DNA of 15,721 nt from Desulfovibrio sp. (GTDB lineage: Bacteria > Desulfobacterota > Desulfovibrionia > Desulfovibrionales > Desulfovibrionaceae): contig NZ_JAHZAA010000003.1 in the NCBI RefSeq assembly GCF_019424165.1, forward strand, positions 82,879 to 98,599, written 5' to 3'. A program made the position numbers and the translations under genes. Below the pieces are notes generated by a model. It did not search any database and was not told where the DNA came from. It saw only the letters and a list, made by a program, of their open reading frames with translations. Below are positions 7,788 through 15,721 of the stretch, piece by piece; the first letter of the stretch is position 1; each line of letters begins with the position of its first letter.

Positions 7788-8328
7788 AGTGCCGCCTGTA
7801 GGCTCAATTCATCCTGTGTCGTTTTTTCACCTGCCGTGCCGGGACAAACCATAGCCCGGAGAACTGCCGCAGGCCGCGTTACAGGCCGGTAGCTCTGCTT
7901 TGCGGACATGCCGGGACGGGCCGCAGACGACCTGCAGCGCCGCAAGATTTTCTTGCGCGAGCGGGCCGTAAACCGGCCCTCTTGTTTTCTTAACGCCCGC
8001 CTGCCCAAAAGCTTTAGCCTGTCAGGCGGAAAAGGCAAGTCTTGCCGGGCGAAAAGTCACCGTGCCGCTTTCCGGGCCTGTATGCCGGCTTCCGGCCAAG
8101 GGGCCGGGGCGGAAAGGCTTTTTGCCGCAGCGCCTGCGCGCGGGGTAACGCCTTGTGGTCCGTTTTTCGCGGCGCATTCCCGCAAGGGTACTCCAGACCC
8201 GCTCCCGCCGCAACACAAGACAGGAGGCAAGACAGCCGTTTTGCCCTGCGGCGGGCAGCCCACCCCGCGGTTTTTCATCCTGCACGGCCTTTCGGGCTGC
8301 CGGGGTTTTCGGCAGCCCGCGTCGGAGA
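7788..8328. other. Hairpin-rich 541-nt intergenic region between asmA and motA
   Basis: There is no credible gene, but there are many perfect inverted repeats. They are CGCAAGA/TCTTGCG (7941-7957), GGGCCG/CGGCCC (7963-7979, followed on the plus strand by TCTTGTTTTCTT), GGCAAG/CTTGCC (8034-8046), CCGGCC/GGCCGG (8092-8107) and the strong 10-bp stem at 8293-8319. The motA promoter must lie here, or motA is read through from asmA, but I could not recognise it. A structured non-coding RNA is possible. Confidence 0.45.
8293..8319 (-). terminator. Strong hairpin after the asmA stop
   Basis: A perfect 10-bp stem CGGGCTGCCG (8293-8302) and CGGCAGCCCG (8310-8319) with a 7-nt loop begins 10 nt after the asmA stop codon. 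Position and strength fit a transcript end, but no T-run follows on the minus strand, so it may act as a 3' stabilising stem or with another factor. Confidence 0.5.
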
Positions 8329-10410
8329 TCAGCGCCCGAAAAGCCCCCGGATAAGATCCCCCGCGCCGCGCATATCGTCCTGCCGCTGCGGGTCTGTGCC
8401 GCTTTTTGGGGTTTTGCCCTGCAAGATGGCGGGCAGTTTGCTGGCGGCGTCCAGAGCAAAGCGCGGGTCCGCGGAGTACGAGATATCGTCGAACGGCCCG
8501 CGAATGATAAGCGGAATGGTCATGCCCAGTGTTTCCACGTTGACCGTGGAGTCCAGATACTGTCGCGGCAGACTTATGGCTGCGCGCCCCCGTGCATTGA
8601 GGCCCTGTGCGCTGGCGCTGAACGGGTTGACGTTTATTTCGCCGCTCCGCGCTGTAAAGGGCGCGCGTACAAGTTCAAAGGTGCTGGGTACGCGTCCCTG
8701 AAGGCCGGGAATGTTCTGGGGCAGCGTGGGTATGGATTCCAGGCGCATCTGGCGGATTTCGAGCAGCCCTTTGCCGGAAAGGCTGTTCCGCAGGGCGGTG
8801 GCGTCTTTTCCGGCCATGGTCAGGTCTGCCTCAAGCATGGCTGTGCCGTTCAGGGGGCGTCCTTTGCCGAGGCCTTCCAGCAGGTTGCCCAGGTTGACAT
8901 CCGAAGCCGTGCCTTTGACCGCATAGGCGGGGTTGGCGGCGTCGGCCAGCCGGGCGGCTCCTGTGGCGCGTATCTTGCCACCGCTGCCGAGAGTGGCGGT
9001 AAGGGCGGTGATGGTATAGTTACCCCGCAGGCCCTGCGCCGCCAATTGTATGTCACGGAACTGAAGCTTGTCCATGCTCAGGCCCGCAAGGGCCAGACGG
9101 ATATTGATGTCCGGCATGGGCGTTTTACCCGGTTCGTCTTTTTCTTTTTTTCTGGCTGCTGCGCTCGCGGACGCCGCGTCTGTTTTGCTGTCCTTTGCGG
9201 AGGCAGAGGGCAGGGGCAGGTAATTATCCAGATCAATGGCGTTGATCTGGGCATCGGCCGTTATGGACAGGGGCGCGCCGGGCTCAAGGCCCAGGCGGAA
9301 CTGGCCGCGCAGGGTGATATCGTCCACGCGGGCGTGAATGTCTGAAAGGTTGAGACTGTTATTGCCATAGGCCAGCCGCGCCTTGAGGTTCAGCCCGTCT
9401 GTGACGCCCTGCGCCACGGGCTTGAAGTTCAGCCCGGCCAGGGCCGCGAGCTTGCGGGGTGAGCCGTCTACCTCGGCATTGCCGGTGAAGGCCGGAGGAT
9501 TGAATGTGGCCTCGCCCTGAAGGCCCAGGCGTGCCTGGGGCGTGGCAAGCCAGCCTTTATCCACGCGCATGCGCATGCTGTTCAGGTCCAGGCTGCCTTC
9601 AATATTGAGTTGCAGAGGCCCGGCTTCTTTGGGCAGCGGGCCGGAAAGCGGATTGAATGTCAGGGATGTCTGGCGCAGGGTGAGAGCGGGCGGCGCATAG
9701 CGGAGTTTGGCCGACAGGGCCAGATTGCCCGAGATGTGCCCGGCTGTTCCCGGAGCGTCGCCCAGAGCGATGGTAAAGTCGCATCTGGCTGTGGTTTCCT
9801 GCCCGGGGCGCAGATTTTCCGCGGAAAGATTCAGGTCGCTGATCGTGATGTCCTGCCCTTGCTCACCGGTAAAACTCAGGGATCCCTGGCGTATGACCAG
9901 ACGCTTGAACTCAACGGGCGGCGCGGCATCACGGGACGCTGTGCCCGGTGTGACGCTTTTGGCGGGGCTGGTGCTTTCTCCCGTGCTCCTGTTGTCCGCC
10001 GCGGTGTTTTTTTCAGCCGGCGCGGCATCTGTCGGCTGTTTGCCGTTTTTTGCGCTTGTCGTGTTTTGCCGTACGGTGACTGAAGGGTTGTCCAGCCGGA
10101 CCTCGCGTAAGACTACAGTGCCGGACAGTAGCGGCATGAACTCAAGTTCGGCCATGCCGCCCTTGACGGAAACAACAAGATTGTCGCCCTGTTCCGCCTG
10201 GCCCCACCGGGCCTGCCCAAAGCTGACGCCGGGAGGAAAAAAGGATATTTTCGGCGAACTTTCAAATATAAGGGGTTTGCCTGTGGCCCCGGCCGTGGCG
10301 TCGGCGATCTGCCGGATCACGAAGTCCGTGTCCATCCGGCTGAGCATGACGGCCAGAACAGCCACGGCTGCCAGCACGATGCCCATTGTCCAGAGCAGAA
10401 AGCGTTTCAT
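8329..10410 (-). CDS. AsmA-family envelope protein
   Basis: This is a 693-residue member of the AsmA family. These inner-membrane-anchored periplasmic proteins affect outer-membrane assembly and, in larger relatives such as TamB and YhdP, lipid transport. One N-terminal membrane anchor (about 5-24, RFLLWTMGIVLAAVAVLAVM) is followed by DFVIRQIADATAGATGKPLIF and an FxPGVSFGQARWG segment, which resemble the AsmA N-terminus. Beta-rich repeats fill the middle. The C-terminal AsmA-like region includes SLSGKGLLEIRQMRL and IIRGPFDDISYSADPRFAL, a typical ending. Two low-complexity hydrophilic linkers interrupt the protein (about 116-165 and 401-430; the second is Lys/Ala/Ser/Asp rich). ATG 10410 has GGAG 10 nt upstream. 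It is divergent from cobQ and followed by a strong hairpin. Its exact cargo or partner cannot be read. Confidence 0.85.
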   Translation of the reverse strand: MKRFLLWTMGIVLAAVAVLAVMLSRMDTDFVIRQIADATAGATGKPLIFESSPKISFFPPGVSFGQARWGQAEQGDNLVVSVKGGMAELEFMPLLSGTVVLREVRLDNPSVTVRQNTTSAKNGKQPTDAAPAEKNTAADNRSTGESTSPAKSVTPGTASRDAAPPVEFKRLVIRQGSLSFTGEQGQDITISDLNLSAENLRPGQETTARCDFTIALGDAPGTAGHISGNLALSAKLRYAPPALTLRQTSLTFNPLSGPLPKEAGPLQLNIEGSLDLNSMRMRVDKGWLATPQARLGLQGEATFNPPAFTGNAEVDGSPRKLAALAGLNFKPVAQGVTDGLNLKARLAYGNNSLNLSDIHARVDDITLRGQFRLGLEPGAPLSITADAQINAIDLDNYLPLPSASAKDSKTDAASASAAARKKEKDEPGKTPMPDINIRLALAGLSMDKLQFRDIQLAAQGLRGNYTITALTATLGSGGKIRATGAARLADAANPAYAVKGTASDVNLGNLLEGLGKGRPLNGTAMLEADLTMAGKDATALRNSLSGKGLLEIRQMRLESIPTLPQNIPGLQGRVPSTFELVRAPFTARSGEINVNPFSASAQGLNARGRAAISLPRQYLDSTVNVETLGMTIPLIIRGPFDDISYSADPRFALDAASKLPAILQGKTPKSGTDPQRQDDMRGAGDLIRGLFGR

Positions 10411-10627
10411 AATTTACTATCTCCAGAGTATTCCGGTCCGCCGCGCATGCCCGCTGCTGTTGGGCCTGTCGTCCCGCACCGCCTCGCAGGGGGCCGGGGG
10501 CGTGACCGCTCCTGTTTTTCTTCCTGTCTTTATACGAAATGGGCAGCCTCTGCGCAAGTTCGTTCCCGACAAGGCCGTGGGCCGTGCCGTATCTTGCCCG
10601 GACTGCTTCTTGGGCGTATGAAGGGCC
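10411..10627. other. Divergent control region between asmA and cobQ
   Basis: This 217-nt region must hold the starts for both neighbours. For asmA there is a promoter candidate at 10529-10557. For cobQ a weaker CCGACA, 18 nt, TATCTT arrangement ends at 10595 on the plus strand, 32 nt before the start codon. I looked for the conserved B12-box of a cobalamin riboswitch ahead of cobQ and found none. Confidence 0.4.
10529..10557 (-). promoter_or_regulatory. Candidate sigma70 promoter of asmA
   Basis: On the minus strand TTGCGC (10557-10552) lies 17 nt from TATAAA (10534-10529). The -10 is strong (5 of 6) and the spacing ideal; the -35 is weak. It would give a leader of about 110 nt. Confidence 0.42.
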
Positions 10628-12328
10628 ATGTCTTCTTTGCGCTCTTCACATATGACCGGCCCTGCGCCGTCCGGCACGCCGCCATCCGTGCGCTCCGTCG
10701 CGGGGCCGGATGGCCTGCCCCCGGCCCTCATGCTGCAGGGAACCTGCTCCAATGCGGGCAAAAGCCTGCTTACGGCGGCCCTGTGCCGTCTTCTGGCCCG
10801 GCGCGGTCTCAGGGTTGTGCCTTTCAAGGCGCAGAACATGGCCCTCAATTCTTTTGTCACCCATGACGGCAGGGAGATGGGCCGCGCCCAGGCGCTACAG
10901 GCCGCCGCCTGCGGCCTGCCCACCGACGTGCGCATGAACCCGGTGCTGCTCAAGCCCACGTCCCACACGGGGTCACAGGTCATTGTACTGGGCGAGCCTG
11001 TGGGGCAGATGCGTGTGGGGGCCTACCTTCGCTACAAGCCAGAGGCATGGAAGGCCGTGCGTCGCGCTTACCGCAGCCTTGCGTCCGAGGCAGATGTGGT
11101 GGTGCTCGAGGGCGCGGGCAGCCCGGCGGAAATAAATCTCAAGGCCCACGATATCGTCAACATGCGCATGGCCCGTTACGCGCGCGCGCATGTAGCCCTT
11201 GTGGCAGATATTGACAGGGGCGGCGCTTTCGCGGCCCTGGCGGGAACCATGGCCCTGCTGACCCGCGCGGAAAGGGCGCGGGTGGCGGGATTTATCCTTA
11301 ACAAGTTTCGCGGCGACCCGAGCCTGCTGGATCCGGCTCTGCACATGCTTACCCGGCGCACGGGCAAACCCTTCTGGGGCGTCGTGCCCATGCTGGAAAA
11401 CCTGCGCTTGCCCGAGGAAGATTCCGTCAGTTTCAAGCTGGGGATCACACCCGGCCTGAATATGGCGGGCATGGACAGTGGAGCCGCCGCGCCCGCCGAC
11501 CTGCTGGATGTGCTTGTGCCGGACCTGCCGCATATCAGCAATGCCACGGACCTTGACGCCCTGCGCCAGGAGCCTGGCCTGCGGGTGCGCATTGTGCGCC
11601 GGGTTGAAGACTGGGGGCAGCCCCATGCCGTCATCCTGCCGGGCAGCCGCAACACGGCAGCAGATTTGCGCTTTTTGCGGGCAACGGGGCTGGCGGACGC
11701 CATAGTTCTTTTTGCCCGCACCGCCATGGACCGGCAGCGCGGGGTTCTGACCGGCATATGCGGGGGGTTGCAGATGCTCGGCCGGGTCATAGCCGATCCC
11801 CTTGGTCTTGAAGAGGGCGGCCAGGAACCGGGCCTTGACCTGCTGCCGCTGGCAACCCGGCTGGAAGCAGAAAAGCAGTTGCTCCGCGTCAGCGGGCGGG
11901 CTTGCCGGTGCCTGACTGCGGGCCTGCCGGAAAAAGACACGCCCGGCGAAACCGGCATGCTGCTCCCCGCGCAGGAGGTGGCCGGGTATGAGATCCATCA
12001 CGGCCGCACCCTGCCCCTTGCAGGACAGGATGAGGCCACTGGCGAATCCGGCTTGCGTGTGGTTATGGCCGATACGGGGGGCCGTCCCCTGGGCTGGGGG
12101 CTGTGCGACGCTGCGGGCCGGGCGCGGGTGTGGGGCAGCTACATGCACGGGCTTTTTGATGCGGATGCCTTCAGGCACGCATTTCTGGCGGCGCTCCGGC
12201 AGGACGCGGGCCTGCCGCCCCTTGCCGGCGCGTCTTACAGCCTTGGGCCGGAGCTGGACCGTCTGGCCGACACTGTGGAAGCATCTCTGGATATGCAGGC
12301 CATTTACGGCCTGCTTGGCCTGTGTTAG
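10628..12328 (+). CDS. cobQ: Cobyric acid synthase (glutamine-dependent amidase CobQ/CbiP)
   Basis: CobQ uses glutamine and ATP to amidate four side chains (b, d, e, g) of adenosylcobyrinic acid a,c-diamide, giving adenosylcobyric acid in cobalamin synthesis. The N-terminal synthetase domain has the P-loop-like GTCSNAGKS (38-46), PFKAQNMALNSFVT (65-78), EGAGSPAEINL (161-171) and LVADIDRGG (191-199). The C-terminal class I-type amidotransferase domain has the nucleophile Cys378 in GICGGLQMLG, the family motif GYEIHHGRT (453-461) and WGSYMHGLFD. At 566 aa it is longer than the usual 480-510, mostly through about 33 extra N-terminal residues. Start choice is uncertain: ATG 10628 has AAGG very close, while ATG 10652 has no ribosome site. 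No other cobalamin gene is adjacent. Confidence 0.96.
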   Translation: MSSLRSSHMTGPAPSGTPPSVRSVAGPDGLPPALMLQGTCSNAGKSLLTAALCRLLARRGLRVVPFKAQNMALNSFVTHDGREMGRAQALQAAACGLPTDVRMNPVLLKPTSHTGSQVIVLGEPVGQMRVGAYLRYKPEAWKAVRRAYRSLASEADVVVLEGAGSPAEINLKAHDIVNMRMARYARAHVALVADIDRGGAFAALAGTMALLTRAERARVAGFILNKFRGDPSLLDPALHMLTRRTGKPFWGVVPMLENLRLPEEDSVSFKLGITPGLNMAGMDSGAAAPADLLDVLVPDLPHISNATDLDALRQEPGLRVRIVRRVEDWGQPHAVILPGSRNTAADLRFLRATGLADAIVLFARTAMDRQRGVLTGICGGLQMLGRVIADPLGLEEGGQEPGLDLLPLATRLEAEKQLLRVSGRACRCLTAGLPEKDTPGETGMLLPAQEVAGYEIHHGRTLPLAGQDEATGESGLRVVMADTGGRPLGWGLCDAAGRARVWGSYMHGLFDADAFRHAFLAALRQDAGLPPLAGASYSLGPELDRLADTVEASLDMQAIYGLLGLC

Positions 12329-12615
12329 GGTCCATTCTCAAGTAATCGCCTGCTGCAAAAAAACCTTTCCTTCCGGCGCAGTACAAGCAATCAGGCGGGC
12401 TGCCCCGCGCATGCGGCCCGGCACAGGCCGGACGTTACGCCCCACCCGCGAAAAAATGTTTTGAGCGTCAATAATTACAGCCCCGGCCGTTCCGCTTCGG
12501 AAATGTTTCCGGACGCGCGCCGGAACAGGCCATCTGCTCCTCACCAATCTGGAACCGCATTGCCGTTGCGCCCGCAATCTGCTCTGCGGGGTCGCTCGGA
12601 TACGGGAACATAGGC
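12329..12615. other. Intergenic leader between cobQ and the hybrid kinase
   Basis: These 287 nt have no supported gene. The main feature is a nested stem-loop at 12485-12531, about 85 nt before the kinase start. An AT-rich patch at 12450-12478 could host a promoter, but no good -35/-10 pair is visible. No intrinsic terminator for cobQ is evident. Confidence 0.45.
12485..12531 (+). promoter_or_regulatory. Nested stem-loop in the kinase leader
   Basis: The outer stem GGCCGTTCCG (12485-12494) pairs with CGGAAC-A-GGCC (12521-12531), giving 10 pairs with one bulge. It encloses an inner hairpin TTCGGAAA/TTTCCGGA (12496-12513, one G-T wobble). It could be a 5' leader control structure or the 3' end of the cobQ transcript; it has no T-run. 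Folding was done by eye. Confidence 0.4.
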
Positions 12616-15600
12616 ATGAGTATAAGAGCGCTTATAAAAACTTCGAACATGGCGCAATTGTGTCTGGTCCTTCTGCTGGGCCTGTGCACGGGCTGGCTTG
12701 GCCGCAGTCTGTACGAGATCAACGGCCTTCTGCATGATTACCATCATCTTGAAAGCCTGCTGGCGGAAATAGGCGGCGTTTCGCGCGAGAACTATCGCGC
12801 GGCCCATGATTACATCAGCACCGGCGACACTTTTCATCTTGAGCGCTGGCGGCATTTGCTGCGTGTGGAGCGGGGCGAGGCCCCCCGTTCCTCAACGGCC
12901 CAGATCGCGCCTGGCGAGCGTCGTTCGCTGACCTCGCTGGTCAACGATCTGGAAATGACCGGTCCCGTACACGCCCAGGTGCAGTCCATTGTGGCCCAGC
13001 TTGTCCTGTTGGAATCAATGACGGAAACCGCTGTGCGCGGTGCCCTCAAAAGCGGGCCGGCGGCAAGCACGGCGCAGGCCCGGCAAGACAGGCAGGCGGC
13101 TCTGCTTTGGGTGCATGACAACGGTCTGGCCCGTATTCCGGATTCCATAGCCGAAGCCGCGCGCAACCTGGGCGACAAGCAGCGCGGTGAATTTTTGGCC
13201 CGCCTTGGCGAGCGCGAGGTTCCGCTGCGCTGGACGCTTGTGGCCGTACTGGCGGGCCTGGCGCTGCTCGGCAGCAGTGTGCTGGGCAATGCCTATATCT
13301 TTCAGAGCCGTATCGCCAACCCTCTGGACCGCGTAAGCAGGTATGCCGAAAGCGTGGCCGCCGGGCTGGATCCGTTGCCGCTGCGGCTGCGGCACAGGGA
13401 TGAACTGGCAGTCATGTTCGCCTCGTTGCAACGCATGAAGGGAACACTCTATTCGCGTATCCGTGAGCTCAGAGAGGCGGAACAGCGCGCGCGCAGAAGC
13501 CGCCAGCAGGCGATGCTGGCCCGGTCGCAGGCGCTCACATCGCTGGAGCTGGCCCAGAGGGCCTCACATGTGCAGGATGACTTTCTGCGACGCATCAGTC
13601 ACGAAATACGCACGCCGCTCAATGCCATTATCGGCATGAGCTATCTGAGCCTGCAAACGGATCTTAACGGAGTGCAGCGGAACTATCTGGCCCAGATCAA
13701 CAAATCCGGCAGCGTGCTGTTGGATATGGTGAACCGCATCCTGGATTTTTCCAGCGCCAGTGAAGGCTCCATTCGTATGGAACGTAAGGTTTTTGCCGTT
13801 GCGGACCTTATGGACCTGCTGCGCCAGAGCGTGGCGGGGCTGGCCCTTGAAAAACGCCTGCGCCTCAATTTTGTGCTGGACCCCTCCATTCCGGCCGTGG
13901 TGGCGGGCGATGAGCGCCATCTGGAGGAAGTGCTGCGCATTCTGCTGGATAATGCCGTCAAGTATACGACCACCGGCAGTGTGGATTTTCGCATCCTGCC
14001 TTCGGGGGAACCACCCATGCGCAAGGGGGCCATACGGCTGCTCTTTGTGGTTTCGGATACCGGGCCGGGCCTGGGCGAGGAGCAGTGGAAAAAACTTTTT
14101 GAGCCGTTTACCCTTGGCGACGAATCCATGACGCGCGCTTTCAGTGGCCTGGGCCTTGGGCTTGCCCTGGCGCGGCAACTGGTCAACCTTATGGGCGGTG
14201 AACTGAAAGTGGGCAGCGTACCGGGGCAGGGCAGCCGGTTTTCTTTTTCTGTGGATATGGAGCGACCGGACGCTTCCGGTGAGTGTGAAGACGCGGAGCA
14301 GGCAACAGATGGGGCAACAGGTACGTCCCTGCCCGACCAGTCTGGCCCGTCCGGGCTGTCGTGTCCGATTGGCCTGCCTGCGCCGTACCCCCCGACTGCC
14401 CTGCCGGATTTGCCCGGTCTGCCTCATATGCCCGCCATGTCCGTTCTTCCTGATCTGGACGGCCTGGCCGGGCCGCTGACCGACACACCACAGGCCGGAG
14501 ACAGCGCGGGCATGCCCCCCGTGGCTCTTGCCGTGCTGGTGGTGGAGGACAACGAAATAAACGCGCAGATTGCGCGCGAGCTGCTTGAGCAGGTCGGGCT
14601 TGAGGTTCTGCTGGCCGCCAACGGGCAGGAGGCGCTTGACCTGCTGGAAAATCCCGCACATCCCCCGCTGGGCCTTGTGCTTATGGATGTGCAGATGCCG
14701 GTTATGGACGGCCTTGAGGCCACGCGACGCATCCGGGCCATGGGCATCAGCCCCGTTGACCTGCCGGTGGTAGCCATGACCGCCCACACAGACCTGGCCT
14801 CGCGCATGGACGGCAAGGATGTGGGCATGAATGACTACCTTACCAAGCCCGTGAATCCTGAAACGCTTTACGCCACGCTGGAAAAATGGCTTGTGGGCGG
14901 CCTCAGGCGCAACCCTGCCAGGCAGGCTCATGAGGGTGGCGGCGCAGCGGAGCCGCCCGAAACCGACCGACAGGACGCATCCGCATCTGCGGACGACCCG
15001 ATCCGTGCTGGCTACGCTGTCCAAAGCCGACAGGCCGCATCCGCATCTGCGGACAGGGGCATGACCGCCCCTGTGGCTGCGGCTTTGCCTGATGAGGAAC
15101 AGGCCGTTTCCATTGTCAATGTGGAATCCGGTCTTGCTACTGTGGGGGACAACAAAACGCTGTATTTTGAGCTTCTTCAGCGTTTTGTCGACCACTATGG
15201 CGACAGCCCCGCCCGTTTGCGCAAAATGCTTGAGAGCGGCAACCTCAAGGGGGCCGCGCGCATGGCGCATACGGTCAAGGGTGTGGCCGCCAACCTGGGC
15301 GTGGAGCGTATCTGCGAACTTACCCGCACGATGGAAGAATTTTTGCCCCACAACCTGCCGGAGCACACGGTACTGGAGTCTTTTGAGGTAGAAATGGGGC
15401 GGGTGCTCGATTATGTGCGGAGCATGGGGCGGCATGCCTGCCGTACGGCCAGCGGTTCCGGGCAGATGGCGGAAGAGCACCGCGCGGCCTTGCTGGCCTT
15501 TCTGGAGGATCTGCCCCGCCGTATGGAAAGGGATTGGGGGGCGGTGGAAAGCGCAATGGAAAAATTTTCTTTGCTGGCCGACGGCACTCCCCACGCCGAG

Positions 15601-15711
15601 GGAGTGGCCGCCATATTGACGGCAGTCAAGGATTTTGACATGGGCGGGGCGGGATGCCTTGCCGACAGCCTGCGCGACTGCCTGTTGCGCGAATCCGGCA
15701 CGAAGGCGTAA
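12616..15711 (+). CDS. Tripartite hybrid sensor histidine kinase (HAMP-HisKA-HATPase-REC-HPt)
   Basis: This 1031-residue inner-membrane sensor kinase passes phosphate along a His-Asp-His relay, presumably to a separate response regulator. One membrane helix lies at about 13-30, followed by a helical periplasmic sensor region of about 175 residues and a second helix at about 206-228. A HAMP segment starts near 232, followed by a coiled coil. HisKA has H329 in SHEIRTPLNAI. The ATPase domain has N446 (DNAVKYT), DTGPGLG from 481 and GLGLGLA from about 511. A Pro/Leu-rich linker of some 90 residues leads to the receiver, with E644/D645, phosphoacceptor D691 (LMDVQMPVMDG) and K744. After a second Ala/Ser-rich linker comes HPt with H885 (AHTVKGVAANLG), then about 100 more helical residues. 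The layout is like BarA/TorS-type kinases. Its ligand is unknown, and no cognate regulator lies in the window. ATG 12616 has only a weak GGGA site. Confidence 0.9.
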   Translation: MSIRALIKTSNMAQLCLVLLLGLCTGWLGRSLYEINGLLHDYHHLESLLAEIGGVSRENYRAAHDYISTGDTFHLERWRHLLRVERGEAPRSSTAQIAPGERRSLTSLVNDLEMTGPVHAQVQSIVAQLVLLESMTETAVRGALKSGPAASTAQARQDRQAALLWVHDNGLARIPDSIAEAARNLGDKQRGEFLARLGEREVPLRWTLVAVLAGLALLGSSVLGNAYIFQSRIANPLDRVSRYAESVAAGLDPLPLRLRHRDELAVMFASLQRMKGTLYSRIRELREAEQRARRSRQQAMLARSQALTSLELAQRASHVQDDFLRRISHEIRTPLNAIIGMSYLSLQTDLNGVQRNYLAQINKSGSVLLDMVNRILDFSSASEGSIRMERKVFAVADLMDLLRQSVAGLALEKRLRLNFVLDPSIPAVVAGDERHLEEVLRILLDNAVKYTTTGSVDFRILPSGEPPMRKGAIRLLFVVSDTGPGLGEEQWKKLFEPFTLGDESMTRAFSGLGLGLALARQLVNLMGGELKVGSVPGQGSRFSFSVDMERPDASGECEDAEQATDGATGTSLPDQSGPSGLSCPIGLPAPYPPTALPDLPGLPHMPAMSVLPDLDGLAGPLTDTPQAGDSAGMPPVALAVLVVEDNEINAQIARELLEQVGLEVLLAANGQEALDLLENPAHPPLGLVLMDVQMPVMDGLEATRRIRAMGISPVDLPVVAMTAHTDLASRMDGKDVGMNDYLTKPVNPETLYATLEKWLVGGLRRNPARQAHEGGGAAEPPETDRQDASASADDPIRAGYAVQSRQAASASADRGMTAPVAAALPDEEQAVSIVNVESGLATVGDNKTLYFELLQRFVDHYGDSPARLRKMLESGNLKGAARMAHTVKGVAANLGVERICELTRTMEEFLPHNLPEHTVLESFEVEMGRVLDYVRSMGRHACRTASGSGQMAEEHRAALLAFLEDLPRRMERDWGAVESAMEKFSLLADGTPHAEGVAAILTAVKDFDMGGAGCLADSLRDCLLRESGTKA
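14967..15054 (+). repeat. Direct repeat with internal palindrome in the kinase linker
   Basis: A 28-nt unit at 14967-14994 recurs at 15027-15054, exactly 60 nt apart and with one mismatch (14975 versus 15035). Each unit contains the perfect 14-nt palindrome TCCGCATCTGCGGA (14980-14993 and 15040-15053). The repeat stays in frame and encodes a duplicated SASAD-type segment in the REC-HPt linker. Confidence 0.75.
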
Positions 15712-15721
15712 TACACTTCGT

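Noticed and set aside
8155..9345. Plus-strand open frame of 396 codons overlapping asmA and the adjacent gap
   Set aside because: No ribosome site or domain; it runs across the asmA hairpin and is antisense to asmA.
10411..10627. Cobalamin riboswitch ahead of cobQ
   Set aside because: No B12-box-like conserved core was seen by eye in the leader.
13564..15594. Long minus-strand open frame (676 codons) opposite the hybrid kinase
   Set aside because: It lies wholly within the kinase gene, has His/Gln/Arg-rich composition and no start context; it is a codon-bias shadow.

Overview
The window reads as an ordinary, gene-dense chromosomal stretch of a GC-rich Gram-negative bacterium, most likely a Desulfovibrio-type sulfate reducer (Desulfobacterota). 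That assignment is inference. It rests on an F1Fo ATP synthase cluster ordered b', b, delta, alpha, gamma with no a or c genes beside it, on overall coding style, and on the mix of a MotA/MotB pair, an AsmA-family protein, CobQ and a tripartite hybrid kinase. No marker gene is present to fix the species.

Layout. Positions 1-3454 (minus strand) hold the ATP synthase operon atpF'-atpF-atpH-atpA-atpG. It is read from a good sigma70-like promoter at 3513-3541, and atpG runs off the left edge. Positions 3797-5444 (minus) hold an AroL-type shikimate kinase overlapping by 8 nt a family 2 glycosyltransferase that carries an extra C-terminal Rossmann-like domain. Positions 5793-7787 (minus) hold motA and motB, the flagellar stator genes. 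They are separated by an unusual 438-nt gap, and a clear intrinsic terminator lies downstream of motB at 5591-5618. Positions 8329-10410 (minus) encode a 693-residue AsmA-family envelope protein. Positions 10628-12328 (plus) encode cobyric acid synthase CobQ, divergent from asmA. Positions 12616-15711 (plus) encode a 1031-residue membrane sensor kinase with HAMP, HisKA, HATPase, receiver and HPt domains.

The genes form several unrelated functional units: energy conservation (ATP synthase), aromatic amino acid precursor synthesis (AroL), cell-surface glycan work (glycosyltransferase), motility (MotA/MotB), envelope maintenance (AsmA), cobalamin synthesis (CobQ) and signalling (the kinase). I see no mobile element, CRISPR array, tRNA, rRNA, phage gene or defence island.

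I do not see a convincing new biological system. The observations most worth a second look are the structured non-coding stretches (a terminator-like hairpin inside the atp operon, a nested stem-loop ahead of the kinase, a hairpin-rich 541-nt gap before motA, a REP-like palindrome cluster after motB), the split motA/motB pair with a minimal MotB N-terminus, the glycosyltransferase-Rossmann fusion, and a duplicated 28-nt unit with an embedded palindrome in a kinase linker.
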